This document shows positions 15,115 through 23,293 of a stretch of DNA of 31,290 nt, piece after piece (the first letter of the stretch is position 1; every line of letters starts with the position of its first letter). A program made the translations under genes and the position numbers. The notes below the pieces were generated by a model. It worked only from the letters and a program-made list of their open reading frames with translations, searched no databases and was not told the DNA's origin. Source of the stretch: JBCCYM01 sp039190005 (GTDB lineage Bacteria > Pseudomonadota > Gammaproteobacteria > UBA12402). Location of the stretch: assembly GCA_039190005.1 (NCBI GenBank), contig JBCCYM010000012.1, positions 1 to 31,290 on the forward strand, given 5' to 3'.

Positions 15115-16377
15115 TTAAACATCTGTTTTCCCATCAATCGCGGGTTTAATCTTAACACTCTTAATACGGTTGTCTTTCACCTGTACAACTTCTATATAGT
15201 AATTCGCTATCTTAAGACTGGTACCGGAGCGCGGTATCGCTTCCAATTCTTCAATAATTAAACCACTCAATGTTTTTGAACTAGTCGTAGGTAATAACCA
15301 GCCCATTTCACGATTAAGCTCTCTTAGATTCACAGCACCGGCAACTAAACAACTCCCATCCGACTGACACTGAATATCCAGGCTTACCGTATCAATATCA
15401 CGAATAAATTCACCAACAATTTCTTCAAGAATATCGGTTAAACTGACAAAACCGCGCAGACTGCCATATTCATCGACCACTAATCCACATTGACATTTTT
15501 CCTTTTGAAAACGCAATAACTGTCGATATAGTTTGGTACTTTCTGGAATAAAATGTAGCGGAAACGCCGCTTTCATCAACGCGTCTTTATTGAGTCTATT
15601 GTCAATTACCAGATGAAAAATGGATTGAATATCGACAATGCCAATTAACTGATCAATATTGTTGCGATAAAGCGGTAAATATTTATGCGGATAACTGCAT
15701 AGTAATTTAACAATATCTTTCCAATCATCTTCAATATCAATTGCCACAATTTCATGGCGCGGCACCATCACATCTTCAATGGTACTCTGCTCCAAATCCA
15801 ACAAACTCAGCAACATGTCACGGTGATGTTTAGAGGCGGCGCTTGATGATTCGCGAACCAATAAACGTAGTTCTTCACGATTCAAATGATCAATGTTTTT
15901 CTTCTTCACCCGGATGCCAAACAACAGCAATATCGTATTAACAATGGTATTAATTATCCATACCAAGGGATAGATCAACCATAACAGTAATGATAGCGGC
16001 CAAGCTACAATCGTGGTAAGGCGTTCAGGATAAAGTGCCGCGACAGTCTTTGGCATCACTTCGGCAAATACTAAAATAATAAGCGTTAATAAAAATGCGG
16101 CTATTGCCACACCTTCATTACCGAATAGGTGTAAAGCAAGAAAAGTAGCCAATGAGGTCGCCAGGATATTGGCAAGCGTATTACCAATTAAAATTACCCC
16201 TAAAATGCGATCAGGGCGTTCCAACAGCTTTTGTAATTGTATCGCCGTGCGTTGGCCGGCAGTCGCGCGATAGCGCAAACGGTAGCGATTAAGTGCCATC
16301 ATGCCGGTTTCAGAAGACGAAAAAAAACCGGAAACCATAATCAGCAAGACAAGGCAAATGAGTAGAAAAAGTATCAT
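15115..16377 (-). CDS. CNNM/CorB family membrane protein (DUF21, CBS pair, CorC_HlyC)
   Basis: A 420-residue inner-membrane protein of the CNNM/CorB type (E. coli YfjD class), implicated in magnesium or cobalt transport. Domain order: DUF21 membrane region at about 1-185 (FFSSSETGMMALNRYRLRYR near the start, then IGNTLANILATSLATFLAL and FAEVMPKTVAALYPERL), a CBS pair at about 205-335 (DVMVPRHEIVAIDIED; QCGLVVDEYGSLRGFVSLTD), and a CorC_HlyC domain to the end. In E. coli yfjD lies close to ffh with ypjD between; here it is divergent from ffh, ypjD is absent and a large lipoprotein gene occupies the gap. Confidence 0.88.
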   Translation of the reverse strand: MILFLLICLVLLIMVSGFFSSSETGMMALNRYRLRYRATAGQRTAIQLQKLLERPDRILGVILIGNTLANILATSLATFLALHLFGNEGVAIAAFLLTLIILVFAEVMPKTVAALYPERLTTIVAWPLSLLLWLIYPLVWIINTIVNTILLLFGIRVKKKNIDHLNREELRLLVRESSSAASKHHRDMLLSLLDLEQSTIEDVMVPRHEIVAIDIEDDWKDIVKLLCSYPHKYLPLYRNNIDQLIGIVDIQSIFHLVIDNRLNKDALMKAAFPLHFIPESTKLYRQLLRFQKEKCQCGLVVDEYGSLRGFVSLTDILEEIVGEFIRDIDTVSLDIQCQSDGSCLVAGAVNLRELNREMGWLLPTTSSKTLSGLIIEELEAIPRSGTSLKIANYYIEVVQVKDNRIKSVKIKPAIDGKTDV

Positions 16378-16532
16378 TCAGTAAGTAAATTAACCATCAA
16401 ATTAAGTGTCGCATATTTCAGTATGTGCACTTAATAGTATGATGAACAATATTAAAAGTCAAAAAATTTGCTTGCTCGGTTTGCTGCCATTTATTGTGAC
16501 TTCACTAAAACACCAAGGGTGTAATCACTTTA

Positions 16533-18929
16533 CTAGGGAATCAAAATACTAGGTGCGATGATTAAACTTTCTACAGAAATTCCGTTAGAATTTTCTACGC
16601 CTGTGCCAAGCGCACTCCAAGTGCTGCCATCCCATTTGGCTACATGACGCGCAGAGACTCCACCTGCTGTGGTGAACTCGCCTCCGGCATAGATATCATT
16701 ATTACCATCAGCAGTCAGAGCAAAAACAAAAGTATTCGTGCCGTCACCAAGTGGGCTCCAACTACTGCCATCCCATCTGGCTACGTAATTAGCACTATTC
16801 CCGCCTGCTGTAGTGAAAAAACCACCGGCATAGACGTCATCATGGCTATCAGCGGTAAGAGTGGTAACAGAATCATTCATGCCATCGCCAAGCGGACTCC
16901 AGTTAACACCATCCCATTTGGCTACGCGAAAGGCTGGGGCTCCATCCGCTGTGGTAAATCCACCACCAGCATAGAGCACATCATTACTACCGGTGATAAG
17001 AGCAGAAACAGAACGATTCATACCATCACCAAGCGCGCTCCAAGTACTGCCATCCCATTTGGCTACGCGAAAGGCGGGGGCTCCATCCGCTGTAGTAAAC
17101 TCACCACCAGCATAAACATTATCATTGCTATCGGTAGTAAGCGCAATGATAAAATTATTCACACCATTACCAAGCGGACTCCAGCTACTGCCATCCCATT
17201 TAGCTATGTTGCTGGCACTGCTCCCACCTGCTGTGGTAAATTGACCACCGGCATAAACAACATCACGACTACCAGTAGTAAGGGCAAGAACCCCCTCGCC
17301 AATATCTTCAACTCCCAAACCAAGTAGATCCCAGCTACTGCCATCCCATTTCGCAATGTTATTAACATTGTTCCCACCCGCGGTAGTAAATTGACCACCA
17401 GCATAGAGCATATCATTACTATCCGTGGTAAGCGCGGTAACAAGACCATTGATACCATCACCAAGCGCGCTCCAAGTACTACCATCCCATTTGGCTATGT
17501 TGTTGGCATCATTCCCACCGGCGGTAGTAAAAATACCTCCAGCATAGAGATAGGTCGATGCAATAACACTCTGTGTCCCGCTAACAACATCACCTCGTCT
17601 ATCTTTAATTTGCACTTTGACCTCATTTGATGTCGGCGAATTTTGTTTAATCGCATGGAGCCAAATATAACATTGCCCACCTGCAGAAATAGTTTGACCT
17701 GAACAGGTATCTGCTTCAGTCTCAGTCCCAGATAGCGGTTCTTTCACCTCTACCAACTGATTACCGCCATTATCATTATCCTCGAAGACATAGGCTGGTG
17801 ATGCAAATGTAATTTGGTGTATTGCAGTGACAAGCAGTCGCTGATAGGAGCCTTTACGTTGACCTCCAGATAATGTAACGGTTATGCTAGGTATGCCAAA
17901 TTCAGGCACTGCAATAAGTTTATTTCCTGCTTTACTATTCAACAGTCTTAACATATCTGTCGTACCAATTAAACCTGCTACATCCTCGCTCTTCACACGA
18001 AATGTACAATGACCTCCATTAGCCTCTACGCCATTGGTGAAACAGTCGCCCAGCTCTACAGTTGTTGCACCATCACCGTAATCGCCAATGAATTCCGCTT
18101 CCACTGCATCAGATGGCAACGAAAATTCAGAGTTATTGGTCAAAGTAACATCTGCATCGAGCAGGAGTGGCGAAGATTGTTGTTTTTGAAGAGCTTGTGT
18201 AAAGGAAAACTGTGTCTGCGGAATTTCTGGAACAAGCATAGCGGTTGGATCACTTAAATACCAAGAGTCTGATGGCTGAATCGCAAATTCACCTGATTCG
18301 TAAATCCCACTATTCAATACACTGATTGTGCAAGATTCTTTTGGCGCTAGAACCCCTGAAACTAATGCCTCACAAGTATTCGCATTCGTTGAACTATCAA
18401 AATGCCAGCTTTGGCTTGCCGATGTCAGTGTTCTATTCGTAATCTGAGCAAGCACATTACTGAAGTTGGTCAGTGTTATTGTGCCTGGAGTTTTTGACAC
18501 AGTAATAGACGGTACAGTAATACCAAGTTGTGGATATTCAACGATTAGAGGCAAACGAAGCACATTACCCCGATTAGTCGACTGGATACTGATAACTGTC
18601 TGACCTGGACTTGCTGGCGTTGATTGACTACCCGAAAAAATCACGGTACAACGATTATTCTCACAGCTTTGTGAAGCGGTAATACCTGAAGGTAAACCCG
18701 TAATATTCAGAGCACTCAATTGCGCGTTGACTTGACCGAGTGATCCACTGATCGCCTGCGTGATTATAATAGGCTCGCCTGGTCCTTTTGGTGAAGCATA
18801 CACTGTTTGAGTTGTAGTACTAATTGTATCTTGTACGCCTTGCTGATTACCACTGCAAGCATTTAAAAGTAGCACAATGCTGCTCACCAATAATAAGCAA
18901 ACCACCATTAGAAACTGTCTTTTCTTCAT
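16533..18929 (-). CDS. Large lipoprotein with C-terminal seven-repeat propeller
   Basis: A 798-residue surface or periplasmic lipoprotein counted from ATG 18929 (an in-frame TTG at 18956 adds 9 residues but gives an unlikely signal peptide). The start MKKRQFLMVV and a long hydrophobic stretch lead to lipobox LNAC, Cys25 lipidated. Residues about 40-460 are Ser/Thr-rich, with cysteine pairs and short blocks such as ITVSKTPGTITLTNFSN that look like successive beta-sandwich domains. The last 330 residues are seven repeats of about 47 residues of type YAGGxFTTAGG...AKWDGSxWSxLGDG...ALTxDSND, most likely one seven-bladed beta-propeller. Function unknown; binding or adhesion is plausible. It sits alone between the CorB-like gene and ffh and looks inserted. 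Confidence 0.82.
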   Translation of the reverse strand: MKKRQFLMVVCLLLVSSIVLLLNACSGNQQGVQDTISTTTQTVYASPKGPGEPIIITQAISGSLGQVNAQLSALNITGLPSGITASQSCENNRCTVIFSGSQSTPASPGQTVISIQSTNRGNVLRLPLIVEYPQLGITVPSITVSKTPGTITLTNFSNVLAQITNRTLTSASQSWHFDSSTNANTCEALVSGVLAPKESCTISVLNSGIYESGEFAIQPSDSWYLSDPTAMLVPEIPQTQFSFTQALQKQQSSPLLLDADVTLTNNSEFSLPSDAVEAEFIGDYGDGATTVELGDCFTNGVEANGGHCTFRVKSEDVAGLIGTTDMLRLLNSKAGNKLIAVPEFGIPSITVTLSGGQRKGSYQRLLVTAIHQITFASPAYVFEDNDNGGNQLVEVKEPLSGTETEADTCSGQTISAGGQCYIWLHAIKQNSPTSNEVKVQIKDRRGDVVSGTQSVIASTYLYAGGIFTTAGGNDANNIAKWDGSTWSALGDGINGLVTALTTDSNDMLYAGGQFTTAGGNNVNNIAKWDGSSWDLLGLGVEDIGEGVLALTTGSRDVVYAGGQFTTAGGSSASNIAKWDGSSWSPLGNGVNNFIIALTTDSNDNVYAGGEFTTADGAPAFRVAKWDGSTWSALGDGMNRSVSALITGSNDVLYAGGGFTTADGAPAFRVAKWDGVNWSPLGDGMNDSVTTLTADSHDDVYAGGFFTTAGGNSANYVARWDGSSWSPLGDGTNTFVFALTADGNNDIYAGGEFTTAGGVSARHVAKWDGSTWSALGTGVENSNGISVESLIIAPSILIP
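16590..17549 (-). repeat. Seven tandem coding repeats (141-bp period) in the lipoprotein gene
   Basis: The repeats encode YAGGxFTT...AKWDGSxWSxLG blocks. The common period is 141 bp (47 codons); the second unit is slightly longer. Some neighbours are nearly identical in DNA: the stretch at 16921-16956 recurs at 17062-17097 with only two or three changes, pointing to recent duplication or gene conversion among units. Confidence 0.85.
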
Positions 18930-19097
18930 ATTGTCATTTCTCTCGCTAAAGGTCAATTATATAATCATCCTAACATACCTGTAAAGCTTCCGATTTTTGA
19001 ATAGAGAAACCCCAATAATAAATTCCTAATTCAAGAATCTAGCCATTTTTTAAAATTTTATTTAGAATTAGAAAATTAAAAACCTAAAAATCGCGGT

Positions 19098-19254
19098 GGT
19101 CCCTGAGCTTGCCGAAGGGTGGTCCCTGAGTTCATCGAAGGACATAGCAAGTTTTTCGAAAGCAGGCCTGGGCTTCGACAAGCTCAGCCATCTATGCCTT
19201 AAAGCCATTCAAAGGGCGGTCCCTGAGCTTGCTTGCCCTGAGCTTGTCGAAGGG
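19098..19254 (-). repeat. Inverted, diverged copy of the 9430-type repeat unit
   Basis: Read on the minus strand it runs cccttcgacaagctcaggg, then agcaagctcaggg, ctttgaatggctttaagg, a gctgagcttgtcgaagccc word, ttcgaaaaacttgc and two more core words. This is the same module order as the 135-bp unit at 9430-9564, with about 20 bp missing after the second core word. The remaining part of the 18930-19336 gap is AT-rich and holds no ORF. Confidence 0.85.
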
Positions 19255-19285
19255 TTGGCGGTAAAATAACAGTGTAATAATGCCA

Positions 19286-19314
19286 TTTTCAGGTTAAACT
19301 TTATAAACTATAAG
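19286..19314 (+). promoter_or_regulatory. Candidate sigma-70 promoter of ffh-ubiG
   Basis: TTTTCA (19286-19291), a 17-bp spacer and TATAAG (19309-19314), ending 22 bp before the ffh ATG, right after the inverted repeat block. The -35 matches 4 of 6 consensus bases and the -10 5 of 6. Confidence 0.4.
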
Positions 19315-19336
19315 ACAACAAAGGTAGAAGATAAGC

Positions 19337-20710
19337 ATGTTTGAAAATCTAAGTCAGCGCATCAATAAAACCATACGTCATTTATCTGGACGAGGTCGTC
19401 TCACCGAAGAAAACATCAAAGAATCATTACGCGAAATCCGCATGGCATTGCTGGAAGCAGATGTGGCATTAAGTGTGGTGACCAGTTTCATCGAACGAGT
19501 TAAGACCAAAGCCATTGGCGAAGAAGTATTGCAAAGCTTGCAACCTGGTGAAGCATTGGTCAGCATTGTCCACAAAGAATTGATTCATATTCTTGGTGAT
19601 GAGCAAGTTGGCATTAATCTCAAAACCAATCCACCGGCTGTGATCATGATGGCGGGACTACAAGGTTCCGGTAAAACAACCAGTACCGCCAAACTGGCGC
19701 GTTGGTTAAAAACCGATTTGAAAAAATCGGTGCTGCTCACCAGTGTCGATGTGTATCGCCCGGCGGCCATTAAACAATTAGAAACCTTAGCCAATACGAT
19801 AGAAGTTGATTTTTTCCCTAGCAGTGAACATGATAAACCGGCTGCTATCGCCAAAGCGGCCATTGCCCATGCTAAAAAACAATTCATTGATGTGGTGATT
19901 GTCGATACCGCTGGTCGTCTACATATTGATGATGAAATGATGAGTGAAATCAAATCATTACATAAATTAATTAATCCAATAGAAACACTTTTTGTCGTTG
20001 ATAGCATGACAGGTCAAGACGCCGCCAACACAGCTAAAGTATTTAATGAAGCATTAGAGTTAACTGGTGTTATTTTAACCAAAATTGATGGTGACGCTCG
20101 TGGCGGCGCAGCACTCTCCGTTCGCTCCATCACGGGCAAACCGATTAAGTTCATCGGCACTGGCGAAAAAACCCAAGCGCTGGAGGTTTTCCATCCTGAC
20201 CGTATTGCCTCGCGCATTCTCGATATGGGGGACGTGCTGACACTTATTGAAGAAGCTGAACGTAATGTTGATCAACAAAAAGCAAAGCGCTTATCCAAGA
20301 AACTGAAAAAAGGTAAAGGTTTCGACTTACAAGACTTTGCCGAGCAAATCGACCAAATGACCAAAATGGGTGGCATGGCCAACATTGCCACAAAACTGCC
20401 AGGCATGAAACAGCTACCACAAGCGATGCAGGCAAAAGTCAATGATGGTGAATTTGCTAAAATGAAAGCCATGATTCAATCCATGACCCCGCAAGAACGA
20501 CGCTACCCTGCTGTTATTAAAGGCAGCCGAAAAAAACGTATCACACAAGGCTCAGGCACTCAGGTACAAGATTTGAATCGCTTATTAAAACAATTCCTGC
20601 AAACGCAGAAAATGATGAAAAAATTCTCCAAAGGCGGGATGCGTAAAATGATGCGTAATTTACAAGGCATGAACCCACTTGGCAATAACCTTCCCCCGTT
20701 TAGACAATAA
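19337..20710 (+). CDS. ffh: Signal recognition particle GTPase Ffh
   Basis: The SRP54 homologue that with 4.5S RNA targets inner-membrane proteins cotranslationally to FtsY. The 457-residue protein has the N domain (MFENLSQRINKTIRHLSGRG and a helical bundle to about 95), the G domain with P-loop GLQGSGKTT (107-115), DVYRPAAIKQL, DTAGRLHIDDEMM, TKIDGDARGGAALS and GEKTQALEVFHPDRIASRIL, and the methionine-rich M domain from about 325 (KMGGMANIATKLPGMKQLPQ; GMRKMMRNLQGMNP). In many relatives rpsP follows ffh; here the stop overlaps ubiG by one base (TAATG). The 4.5S RNA gene is not in the window. Confidence 0.97.
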   Translation: MFENLSQRINKTIRHLSGRGRLTEENIKESLREIRMALLEADVALSVVTSFIERVKTKAIGEEVLQSLQPGEALVSIVHKELIHILGDEQVGINLKTNPPAVIMMAGLQGSGKTTSTAKLARWLKTDLKKSVLLTSVDVYRPAAIKQLETLANTIEVDFFPSSEHDKPAAIAKAAIAHAKKQFIDVVIVDTAGRLHIDDEMMSEIKSLHKLINPIETLFVVDSMTGQDAANTAKVFNEALELTGVILTKIDGDARGGAALSVRSITGKPIKFIGTGEKTQALEVFHPDRIASRILDMGDVLTLIEEAERNVDQQKAKRLSKKLKKGKGFDLQDFAEQIDQMTKMGGMANIATKLPGMKQLPQAMQAKVNDGEFAKMKAMIQSMTPQERRYPAVIKGSRKKRITQGSGTQVQDLNRLLKQFLQTQKMMKKFSKGGMRKMMRNLQGMNPLGNNLPPFRQ

Positions 20711-21417
20711 TGACTACAGAAAAAAGCTATTCCAAACAAGAACTGGATAAATTCGATCAACTGGCGGCACAGTGGTGGCATCCGAAAGGCGTGCTGCATA
20801 CTTTGCATGAAATTAACCCCATACGGCTGAATTGGATTAGTCAACAAGCGGCACTGAAAGATAAACAAGTCCTTGATGTCGGTTGCGGTGGCGGCATTTT
20901 AACGGAAAGTATGGCATTGGCTGGCGCCAAAGTAACCGGCATTGATCTGGCAAATCGCTTAATTGAAACCGCCCAAGCACACGCGCGACAATCACAAGTA
21001 GACATCGCGTATCATTGTATCAGTGCGGAAGAATTAGCCCAGCAGTGCCCAAACAAATTTGATCTCATTACCTGTATGGAAATGCTTGAACACGTGCCTG
21101 ACCCGACCTCAATTATTAAAGCTTGCGCCACCATGCTCAAACCTCAGGGCAAGTTGATACTTTCCACCTTAAATCGCACACCTAAAGCGTACTTATATGC
21201 CATTATCGGCGCTGAATACATACTCAAGCTCTTGCCCAAAGGCACACATGACTATCGGCAGTTCATACGTCCCAGCGAAATCGCGCAATGGAGTGACCCC
21301 TATGGCTTAAACATAAAAGCAATGAGTGGGATAGACTATCAAGTATTGCGAAAACGCTTCCTACTTAGCGCAGACATCAGTGTTAACTATATGCTGGCAC
21401 TGCAATGTGGTCCCTGA
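20710..21417 (+). CDS. ubiG: Ubiquinone biosynthesis O-methyltransferase UbiG
   Basis: A SAM-dependent enzyme performing both O-methylations in ubiquinone synthesis. The 235-residue protein has the UbiG start pattern (DKFDQLAAQWWHPKGVLHTL, then INPIRLNWI), SAM motif I VLDVGCGGGILTESMA (about 54-69), LITCMEMLEHVPDP (motif II region) and STLNRTPKAYLYAIIGAEY, a strong family mark. It should end near VNYML plus a few residues, as in E. coli. The last two codons (Gly, Pro) and the TGA stop are read from the ggtccctgagcc repeat word, so the natural end was replaced by repeat DNA. No separate ribosome binding site is clear; coupling to ffh is likely. Confidence 0.95.
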   Translation: MTTEKSYSKQELDKFDQLAAQWWHPKGVLHTLHEINPIRLNWISQQAALKDKQVLDVGCGGGILTESMALAGAKVTGIDLANRLIETAQAHARQSQVDIAYHCISAEELAQQCPNKFDLITCMEMLEHVPDPTSIIKACATMLKPQGKLILSTLNRTPKAYLYAIIGAEYILKLLPKGTHDYRQFIRPSEIAQWSDPYGLNIKAMSGIDYQVLRKRFLLSADISVNYMLALQCGP

Positions 21418-21515
21418 GCCTGCTTGCCTTGAGCTTGCTTGCCCTGAGCCTGCTTGCCCTGAGCTTGTCGAAGGGTCGAAGGGCGGTCCCTGAGCCTGTC
21501 GAAGGATCGAAGGGT
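21409..21515. repeat. Core-repeat cluster at the ubiG 3' end
   Basis: Five or six contiguous words of the gtccctgagcctgcttgccctgagcttgtcgaaggg type, partly truncated, followed by ggatcgaagggtg. The first word begins within ubiG and provides its stop codon (21415-21417). No palindromic arms flank this copy. Confidence 0.85.
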
Positions 21516-21552
21516 GTTGTTCAAGTACAGTTTTCAGGTTGATTCACTTTTC

Positions 21553-21574
21553 GAGATAATGGTAAAATTATCTC
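21553..21574. promoter_or_regulatory. Perfect 8-bp inverted repeat upstream of the SGNH hydrolase gene
   Basis: gagataat (21553-21560) and attatctc (21567-21574) with a 6-bp loop. It is just upstream of a TTGACT -35-like box (21584-21589) without a convincing -10. Could be an operator or an AT-rich stem; it lacks the GC stem and T-run of a terminator. Confidence 0.35.
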
Positions 21575-21661
21575 AATACCTCTCTTGACTTTCCTGAATA
21601 AATTTATCAGCATTACTAGTGACAATTTTCAGAAATCTAAGATACTTAGAGGTAAAAAGTC

Positions 21662-23134
21662 ATGAAAAAATACTTTTACAGATCTATTCTCTTGGCAACA
21701 TGTAGTGTTGTTCTCATTAATTCTATAGTTACTACTCCTGCAATTGCTGACGATGACAGTACTGCCGCGCTTGCCACATCTGGAATACTGGCCGCGGGCA
21801 CCACCGCGGCTATTGCCATTGCCCTTGCCAGCAACAGTAACAACAATACTACAAACTACACGTATAGCAATATGATGTTTTTTGGTGACAGCCAAACCGA
21901 AATTGGTAATGGCCCTGAAAATTTAACGTTGTATAATAGTCAAAGTTCAAGTGATGGTATTGCGATCAATGTATATGTGCCAATATCTAACCCTGTTAAT
22001 ACAGAAACAGACAGTATGCTAGTGGACGGGTTGGAATTTCCTCCGACTACCTCAATCAGTGATTTTACGATGACGCTTCCTCCCCAGCTATCGATCTGTG
22101 ACGCCAATGGCATTTGCAGTGCTCGGTATTTCCGATCTATAAATTGGGTAGAATATTTTATATATAATGCGACACTTAACAATCGTAATCTAATTACACC
22201 ACCTATAGACTTAAGACCTTGGATAATTCAATATAGTCAATCATCTCCGGGCACTATCAATCAATCTGTTGATTATGCCTGGTATTCAGCACTATCCAAT
22301 GATTCCTGCATCTATCCTAATTACACGCCTGTGACCTGCCCCACTAACCTCGCATCAGGTCTTTACAATGCGCAAGAAAATTACCGCGTCGGGCAAAGCC
22401 CAACAGATCCAGTTGGAAACAGAAATCTTTTCAATACAGTGATTATCCCAAACACACAAAAACAAGTCGAATTATTTGCTGATGATTTGGAGAATAATAG
22501 AGTAAAAGTAAATGATAAAACACTTTATATCATTTGGACAGGTGCCAACGATCTTTCTGTAGGCTTTGGGCAATTTATTGCTTGCAGGATACAAACACCA
22601 GAAAACAATTGTCTAGACACTTGGACAACCTATCGTAATGTCACCATACCCAATGAAATTGCTGGACCGAATAATAATAATTCTGTGGTAAACCGCTTAA
22701 TTAGCTTAGGCGCGAAACACATATTCGTCATTGGTCAATATGATTTAGGATTAACCCCTGAAGCTGGTGACGCAAGATTTATTTTTCCATTCAGTGAATG
22801 GACAAGTGAATTTAATAATGCGCTGAAAACTGATATTGAGCAAATTGCTACTAATAATGCGTCCTCAGGTGTTACAGTTAAGTATATTGATATCCAAGAT
22901 CCCATTAATCTTGCGGTAGCACCAGGCACAGGCTACGCACTAACAGTGGCTGCTAGTGAAAAATGCGATATGCCTTCAGGCAATGCCGAAACCATTGCAA
23001 CAAAGCTTTTACAGGGCGATGCTGTTTCATGCACACAAGATGTTGATCCTAAACCCATCGGCTGGTGGAATAACGCACATATCAGCACACAACTGAATCA
23101 GGTCGTCGCAAACGCAGTTTTAAATAACGTATAG
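21662..23134 (+). CDS. Secreted SGNH/GDSL-family hydrolase
   Basis: A 490-residue exported esterase or lipase candidate. The signal peptide is likely cut after AIA (Ala29); a second hydrophobic, Ala-rich stretch (about 35-56) and an Asn/Ser-rich linker follow. Block I MMFFGDSQTEIGNG carries the nucleophile Ser77; NWVEYF follows after a longer than usual gap; block III is IIWTGANDLSVG; IFVIGQYDLGLTPEA matches the internal conserved strand; block V is GWWNNAHIST near the end. The usual catalytic Asp of DxxH is Asn here, so activity may differ. Related GDSL phospholipases are secreted virulence factors in Legionella, but substrate cannot be read here. An AGAGG site lies 9 bases before the ATG. 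Confidence 0.85.
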   Translation: MKKYFYRSILLATCSVVLINSIVTTPAIADDDSTAALATSGILAAGTTAAIAIALASNSNNNTTNYTYSNMMFFGDSQTEIGNGPENLTLYNSQSSSDGIAINVYVPISNPVNTETDSMLVDGLEFPPTTSISDFTMTLPPQLSICDANGICSARYFRSINWVEYFIYNATLNNRNLITPPIDLRPWIIQYSQSSPGTINQSVDYAWYSALSNDSCIYPNYTPVTCPTNLASGLYNAQENYRVGQSPTDPVGNRNLFNTVIIPNTQKQVELFADDLENNRVKVNDKTLYIIWTGANDLSVGFGQFIACRIQTPENNCLDTWTTYRNVTIPNEIAGPNNNNSVVNRLISLGAKHIFVIGQYDLGLTPEAGDARFIFPFSEWTSEFNNALKTDIEQIATNNASSGVTVKYIDIQDPINLAVAPGTGYALTVAASEKCDMPSGNAETIATKLLQGDAVSCTQDVDPKPIGWWNNAHISTQLNQVVANAVLNNV

Positions 23135-23159
23135 AAGAAATAGAATTTTGTTGCAAAAA

Positions 23160-23219
23160 AAATGATGCTACAATCATTTAAAAAAACATTTTAAATACAT
23201 CCTATATTTGATAGGATGT
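23160..23219. terminator. Two short stem-loops after the SGNH hydrolase gene
   Basis: AAATGAT/ATCATTT (23160-23166 and 23173-23179) and ACATCCTA/TAGGATGT (23197-23204 and 23212-23219) are perfect stems of 7 and 8 bp. They are followed by A-rich or mixed sequence rather than a U-tract, so termination of the plus-strand transcript is only possible. The second could also be an operator for the next gene. Confidence 0.3.
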
Positions 23220-23293
23220 TTGCAGGTCGTTGATAGTGTGATTACATTAACAACAATATAAAATTTACAGGCAATATTAAGAGGTTTAGTGTT

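Noticed and set aside
16439..16552. 37-codon open frame MMNNIKSQKICLLGLL... between the lipoprotein and the CorB-like gene
   Set aside because: Hydrophobic but short, no ribosome binding site, and it overlaps the 3' end of the lipoprotein gene; no support beyond an open frame.
16644..17327. 227-codon plus-strand open frame antisense to the propeller lipoprotein
   Set aside because: It arises because the 141-bp coding repeats keep an antisense frame open; the sense frame has signal peptide and structured repeats, so it is the gene.
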